A stretch of 18,610 bases of DNA from CAYVWB01 sp964455395 (lineage in GTDB: Bacteria; Desulfobacterota; Desulfovibrionia; Desulfovibrionales; Desulfovibrionaceae): positions 1 to 18,610 of the forward strand of contig CAYVWB010000079.1 of NCBI GenBank assembly GCA_964455395.1, given 5' to 3'. The translations under genes were made by a program, and so were the position numbers. The notes below the pieces were generated by a model. That model was not told the origin of the DNA. It was given only the letters and a program-made list of their open reading frames with translations, and searched no databases. Each line of letters begins with the position of its first letter. Position 1 is the first letter of the stretch. This document shows positions 15,042 to 18,610 of this stretch, piece after piece.

Positions 15042-15955
15042 TCGAGGCGCACGGCCTGGCCAAAACTTTCTGCTCGGGACTGCTGTTTCGGCGCAAGACC
15101 ACTGCAGTCCACGAGGTCTCGTTGCGCATTGAGCCGAGCAGAACCCTGGCCGTGGTGGGGGAATCCGGCTGCGGCAAGACCACCCTGGCGCGCATGATTG
15201 CGGGGCTGCTGACCCCGGACGCAGGCTTGATCACCTTCGCAGGCCGGCGCCTTTCTGAGTGGCAACGCAAGGCGCTACGTCGCAGATTGCAGGTGGTATT
15301 CCAGGACGCCGACGGCTCGCTCAACCCCAACCTCACTGCCAGGGACCTTCTGCTGGAGCCGCTACGCTTGCATGGTTGGTCACGCTCCCAGGCAAACCGC
15401 CAGCTGCCGGAATTGATGGATATAGTGGGCCTGACTCCGGACCTGCTGCGCAGGCATCCGCACGAGCTGTCCGGGGGACAGCGCCAGCGCATCGGGCTGG
15501 CGCGGGCCATGTCGTTGGAGCCTGATCTGGTCATTGCAGACGAACCCGTGGCCTCGCTGGACCGCTCGGTCCAGGCGCAGATCCTGAGCCTATTTAGCGG
15601 ATTGCAAAAAAAAAGGAAGGTCGCTTACCTTTACATCTCCCACGACTTGGCCACGGTCAAGACTCTGGCCCACGATGTGGCGGTCATGATCGGCGGGGTG
15701 TTCGTGGAGACGGGGCCGGCCGAGGAGGTCTTCAGCGAGCCCGCGCACCCATACACGAAAATGTTGCTGGAAGCCATGAAGGGAGGGGGTGGCCAAAGAA
15801 AGCAGCTCGGCGATATGGAGCCTCTCGCCGTTCCGAACCCAGGCTGCCCTTTGGCGTCCATTTGCCCTTTGGCTGACTTGGTTTGCAAAAAGCGAATTCC
15901 CGCGTTGGTTGGCTTTGAGCCGGAAAGGGCGATGCGTTGTGCAAGGCTCTGCTGA
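15023..15955 (+). CDS. Nickel/oligopeptide ABC transporter ATPase, NikE/DppF type
   Basis: 310-residue ATPase, partner of the previous one. Walker A GESGCGKTT (46-54), Q-loop VFQDADGSLNP (92-102), signature LSGGQRQRIGLARAM (149-163), Walker B LVIADEPVASLD (169-180) and switch His207 are present. The C-terminal domain has Cys275, Cys281 and Cys288, again a possible cluster site. The start is best placed at a TTG at 15023 with GGAGG six bases upstream, giving a 19-base overlap with the preceding gene; upstream ATGs lie deep inside that gene. A run of nine A's at about 15606-15614 sits within the coding sequence (Leu-Gln-Lys-Lys-Arg). Confidence 0.9.
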   Translation: MPQPPVIEAHGLAKTFCSGLLFRRKTTAVHEVSLRIEPSRTLAVVGESGCGKTTLARMIAGLLTPDAGLITFAGRRLSEWQRKALRRRLQVVFQDADGSLNPNLTARDLLLEPLRLHGWSRSQANRQLPELMDIVGLTPDLLRRHPHELSGGQRQRIGLARAMSLEPDLVIADEPVASLDRSVQAQILSLFSGLQKKRKVAYLYISHDLATVKTLAHDVAVMIGGVFVETGPAEEVFSEPAHPYTKMLLEAMKGGGGQRKQLGDMEPLAVPNPGCPLASICPLADLVCKKRIPALVGFEPERAMRCARLC

Positions 15956-16212
15956 GTAGGGCGGTTGCAGTTCGCGGCAAGCCCTTACCACCTGACGGCA
16001 TATGGTGTTGATGGCGCCCGGAGTTGTCGATCCTCAACCCTTTGAATCTCCTGGAAAGCAGGCACTCTGCTGACAATACTAGAGACACCTCCTTGGAACA
16101 CTTCATGCTTTCAACAGGGTAAAAAGTGGACCTATTTGATGGACCACTGAAAGGCGTCAGATTTCCATCTAAATGTCAGGCAGATGTATTTCCAAAAGAC
16201 AGAATCGACCGT
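15956..16212. other. Noncoding boundary between the importer operon and an A/T-rich block
   Basis: 257 bases with no credible gene. Base composition shifts to A/T-rich part way through. At about 16120-16150 lies GGGTAAAAAGTGGACC followed by TGGACCACT. The outer AGTGG/CCACT words are inverted and the text resembles the termini of some IS21-family elements, but no transposase gene is nearby. No convincing terminator with a U-tract was found for either flanking gene. Confidence 0.35.
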
Positions 16213-17565
16213 TCATTTCTTTGCTTGATATTTTGACCAGAAGCTTCGTTTTCGGCCATGGGTCTTAATGAGCTGCTCTTTGTAATCTTCGTGATGGTGT
16301 AATTCTTTCCAGTCGGTGACACTTTCTGCCAGCGTATCCAGCTTTTTTAGGTAACGAATACCATGGTGATATGCTTTAGTGTACCCTCGTTCCAATATAG
16401 AAATCAGCAGGCTGCGGTACATTAGGCTGGCGACAAGGTGGCGGCTTTCCGCCTCCATCGCTTCTGCTAAGGCAAGCAGGCTGTAATAATTGTTCCCATC
16501 AAGCTCATCGGCATGTTTGAGAATGTACTTTTCGGCTTCATCTATCTTTCCGACTGCAATCAGGAATTCCGCATCTGACTCCCTAGGTCTGTCGACTTTT
16601 AGAATTTGCTCAACTTCATCGTAGATCACATCATCCCATTTGTCATGGCCGATGACATCTAGAGTTGCATTCAAAGTGTCAATGGAATGATAGGATCTGA
16701 ATTTCTGAAACAGGAGTTCCGTAAGTTTTTCTAAATCGCCCTGCTTATGGTAAATTGCCTCTAGAAGTTTATCTCGTTCGTATGCTTGGTAGGTTTCACC
16801 CTCAGGAATTTTCTTCAGCCAGGAATGGGCTGCATCAACATCTCCACTTTCCAGATAGACTTGGGCAATATCAATCAGCGCCGCAGTGGAAAGCTTTCCC
16901 CATGAAGCGATGCGGGTCTCTTCATACAACCTTGCATCCTTGATCTGGCGGGCCAGTGATTCAATCAGCCTCAGGTGGTGACGCTTGGCGTATTTATCCT
17001 TTTCTTCGTCTGCCCATCTCTGAAGGGTCGCAATCAAGGTGCGAATAATATCTTCGGGCAGGGTCTTTCCGGCACAGTCAATCAAGGTATCCCGGATGCC
17101 GTAATTGTCTTTTCGATTTACCTTAAGAATGATGTTTGCAATTTTCTCTTTTTCTTCACAGCGTTTGGCATAGTTCACAAATAACTCTTTGGCATCATGG
17201 CGAAACACATCTCCAATATTTCCGCTGGAGTCATCACACATCTCAAAAATGGTACTGTCCGCCTCGTAAAATGCGGCAACCAGTTCAACGCCTGTGAGGG
17301 TATCCTCCACACCGGTTTTTAAATCCTGCAACAGCATTTCAAATTCTCGGACAAAACTGGAAGCTCCACGCTAGTCAACAAAACGCCTTGAATGTTTCAG
17401 ACTTGAAAGTTTCTTTTTGAATCGCTGAACATTTTCTTTAGGCGTTGCAATCAGCTGTTCAATTAGGTCATCTACCTCATCAGAATGAACGGCAAGGTTC
17501 AATAAGGCATCTGCGAGCGCTTCCGGTCCCAGATCGATCAGTTTTTGTTTGCGAGAAGCAGTCAT
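16213..17565 (-). pseudogene. DUF6880-like gene split by one in-frame amber codon
   Basis: One continuous frame of 451 codons including the end, interrupted once by TAG at 17371-17373. The 64 residues before it (MTASRKQKLIDLG through SRRFVD) and the 385 after it (RGASSFVREFE through KYQAKK) together match my recollection of DUF6880 proteins, in which a segment like RSFVDWR joins the two parts. The expected residue at the stop is Trp, so a single TGG to TAG change explains it. Further marks are CDDSSGNIGDVF after the break and TPR-like helical repeats in the C-terminal half (for example VYLESGDVDAAHSWLKKI). The function of the family is unknown. The intact start at 17565 has AAAGGG seven bases upstream. 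A/T content and codon use differ from the metal genes, suggesting transfer. Reinitiation at the ATG at 17337 could still yield a truncated protein. Confidence 0.75.
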
Positions 17566-17614
17566 CTACCAGCCCTTTCATCTTTGTCCAGGCCCGACCA
17601 GTCAGGTGTCGATT

Positions 17615-17630
17615 GTGACCTGGAGGTCAC
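17615..17630. repeat. Short palindrome between the DUF6880-like and AAA-ATPase genes
   Basis: GTGACCTGGAGGTCAC has seven-base arms that pair perfectly around GG. It lies in the 99-base gap between two minus-strand genes. No U-tract follows in either direction, so it is not a clear terminator; it might be an operator or a piece of a mobile-element end. Confidence 0.4.
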
Positions 17631-17664
17631 TGATGGCCACTACCAACTCATAATGAAATGTCTA

Positions 17665-18610
17665 CTACAGGCTGACACTCCCCACCGGCAACGCCACGAT
17701 ATCCTTACCGAACGGTGTCGCTTCTCGCCCCAGGTGCAGCACAACGCCGCGCACGAAGCGGTCCGGCTGGGCGTTGCGTAGCGCCTTGAGGCCGGCGACA
17801 TCCTTGGCCGTCACCGTGGCGGCCGCCTTCACCTCGATCCCCACCAGGCGGCCGGCCTCGTCCTCCAGCACGATGTCCACCTCCCGGCCCGCATGGGTCC
17901 GCCAGTGGTAGAGGCGTACACGCGTATCGCTCCACTGGGATTGCTTGGCCAGTTCCGCGGCCACGGCCGTTTCCAGCAAACCACCCAGCAGCGTGCGGTC
18001 GAGTGCGAGCCGTTCCGGCGTGAGGCCCAGCAGGTGCGCGGCGAGGCCCGTATCCGCCAGCATGAGCTTACAGGATTTCACTTCCCGCTGACCGAGATTG
18101 CTGGGCCACGCCGGCAATTCCCAGACAAGAAACGTCGCCTGCAGCAACGCCAGATACCGTTTGAGGGTGGACTGCGGCATGCCAAGGTCGTTGGCCATGG
18201 ACGCGTAATTGCAGAGGCCACCGGAGCGCGCCGCCGCCAAGCGCAGCAGCCGCGGCAGCGCGGCCAAGTCCTGGATAGCCGCCATGTCCCGCACGTCGCG
18301 CTCGAGAATGGCGTTGATGGTGGACTCGAACCACGCCCCGCGGCGCTTTGCCGACGTCCGCTGCACTGCCTCGGGGTAGCCGCCAGCGACGATCCGAGCA
18401 ATGGTGTCCCCCTGCGTGACCGAATTGATGTGGCGTGACGCCGCCGACCAGTCGTCACCTGTTCCCTGAAAGACGGCGTCGATGAAGCCCTCGCGTTTCC
18501 CATCCCGCTCACCCCAGGAAAGCGGCCACAGGTGCAACGTCTCCATGCGTCCGGCCAAGGAATCCGATAATGCCTGGGAGGCCATGATGTTCACGGAGCC
18601 CGTCAGCAAC
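17665..18610 (-). CDS. AAA family ATPase with DUF4143 domain (partial, N-terminus outside window)
   Basis: The C-terminal 315 or so residues of an AAA_14/DUF4143 protein; the Walker A and B part lies beyond the right edge. The visible part opens with LLTGSVNIMASQALSDSLAG, the sensor-1 region that follows Walker B, then METLHLWPLSWGER, another family mark. A winged-helix-like stretch (NYASMANDLGMPQSTLKRYL) and the C-terminal DUF4143 domain follow, with GREVDIVLEDEAGRLVGIEVK, a PD-(D/E)xK-nuclease-like core (Asp, Glu, Lys). The role of such proteins is poorly understood; they are widespread accessory genes, often variably present. The GC-rich text contrasts with the neighbouring DUF6880-like gene. 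The stop is TAG at 17665-17667. Confidence 0.87.
   Translation of the reverse strand, partial: LLTGSVNIMASQALSDSLAGRMETLHLWPLSWGERDGKREGFIDAVFQGTGDDWSAASRHINSVTQGDTIARIVAGGYPEAVQRTSAKRRGAWFESTINAILERDVRDMAAIQDLAALPRLLRLAAARSGGLCNYASMANDLGMPQSTLKRYLALLQATFLVWELPAWPSNLGQREVKSCKLMLADTGLAAHLLGLTPERLALDRTLLGGLLETAVAAELAKQSQWSDTRVRLYHWRTHAGREVDIVLEDEAGRLVGIEVKAAATVTAKDVAGLKALRNAQPDRFVRGVVLHLGREATPFGKDIVALPVGSVSL

Noticed and set aside
17371..17373. Pyrrolysine codon
   Set aside because: TAG can encode pyrrolysine in some sulfate reducers, but the family expects Trp here and no methylamine methyltransferase or pyl gene is in the window. A nonsense mutation is simpler.

Overview
The window looks like a chromosomal segment of a sulfate-reducing deltaproteobacterium of the Desulfovibrionales type. 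The strongest pointer is a gene at 5478-6611 that joins a XerC/D-like DNA-binding domain to two molybdate/tungstate-binding (Mop) domains. That architecture is the published TunR family, described from sulfate reducers. Most of the window is GC-rich. From about 15.96 kb to 17.66 kb it becomes clearly richer in A/T and carries accessory genes. No rRNA, tRNA or CRISPR was seen.

Region 1 (210-5087, minus strand) reads as one tightly packed operon of seven genes: two TrmO/TsaA-family (SAM-dependent) paralogues, two alpha/beta-hydrolase paralogues, then a ModABC-like ABC transporter in the order ATPase, binding protein, permease. Stop and start codons overlap or lie within 14 bases throughout. In each pair one copy keeps the family's key residues and the other has lost some. 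The binding protein also lacks the Ser/Tyr residues with which classical ModA holds molybdate. Positions 1-209 are noncoding flank in which nothing could be named.

Region 2 (5088-8877, plus strand) is a divergent control region of 390 bases followed by tunR-modB-modA-modC, with a classical ModA. The control region holds several inverted repeats of 17 to 34 bases. Two have two arms and a spacer, the general layout of a XerC/D-type site. One of these encloses an extended -10 element for the leftward operon. The simplest reading is that TunR senses Mo/W and controls both transporter operons from here.

Region 3 (8912-15955) has a second divergent pair of operons: two class I SAM-dependent methyltransferase paralogues on the minus strand, and a five-gene nickel/oligopeptide-type ABC importer (binding protein, two permeases, two ATPases) on the plus strand. 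The pairing suggests uptake of a metal, a metal-chelate or a peptide together with methylation of a small molecule. That link is inference.

Region 4 (15956-18610) is accessory: a DUF6880-like gene broken by one in-frame amber codon, and the C-terminal part of an AAA ATPase with a DUF4143 domain that runs off the right edge. Short palindromic pieces flank the broken gene and may be remains of mobile DNA.
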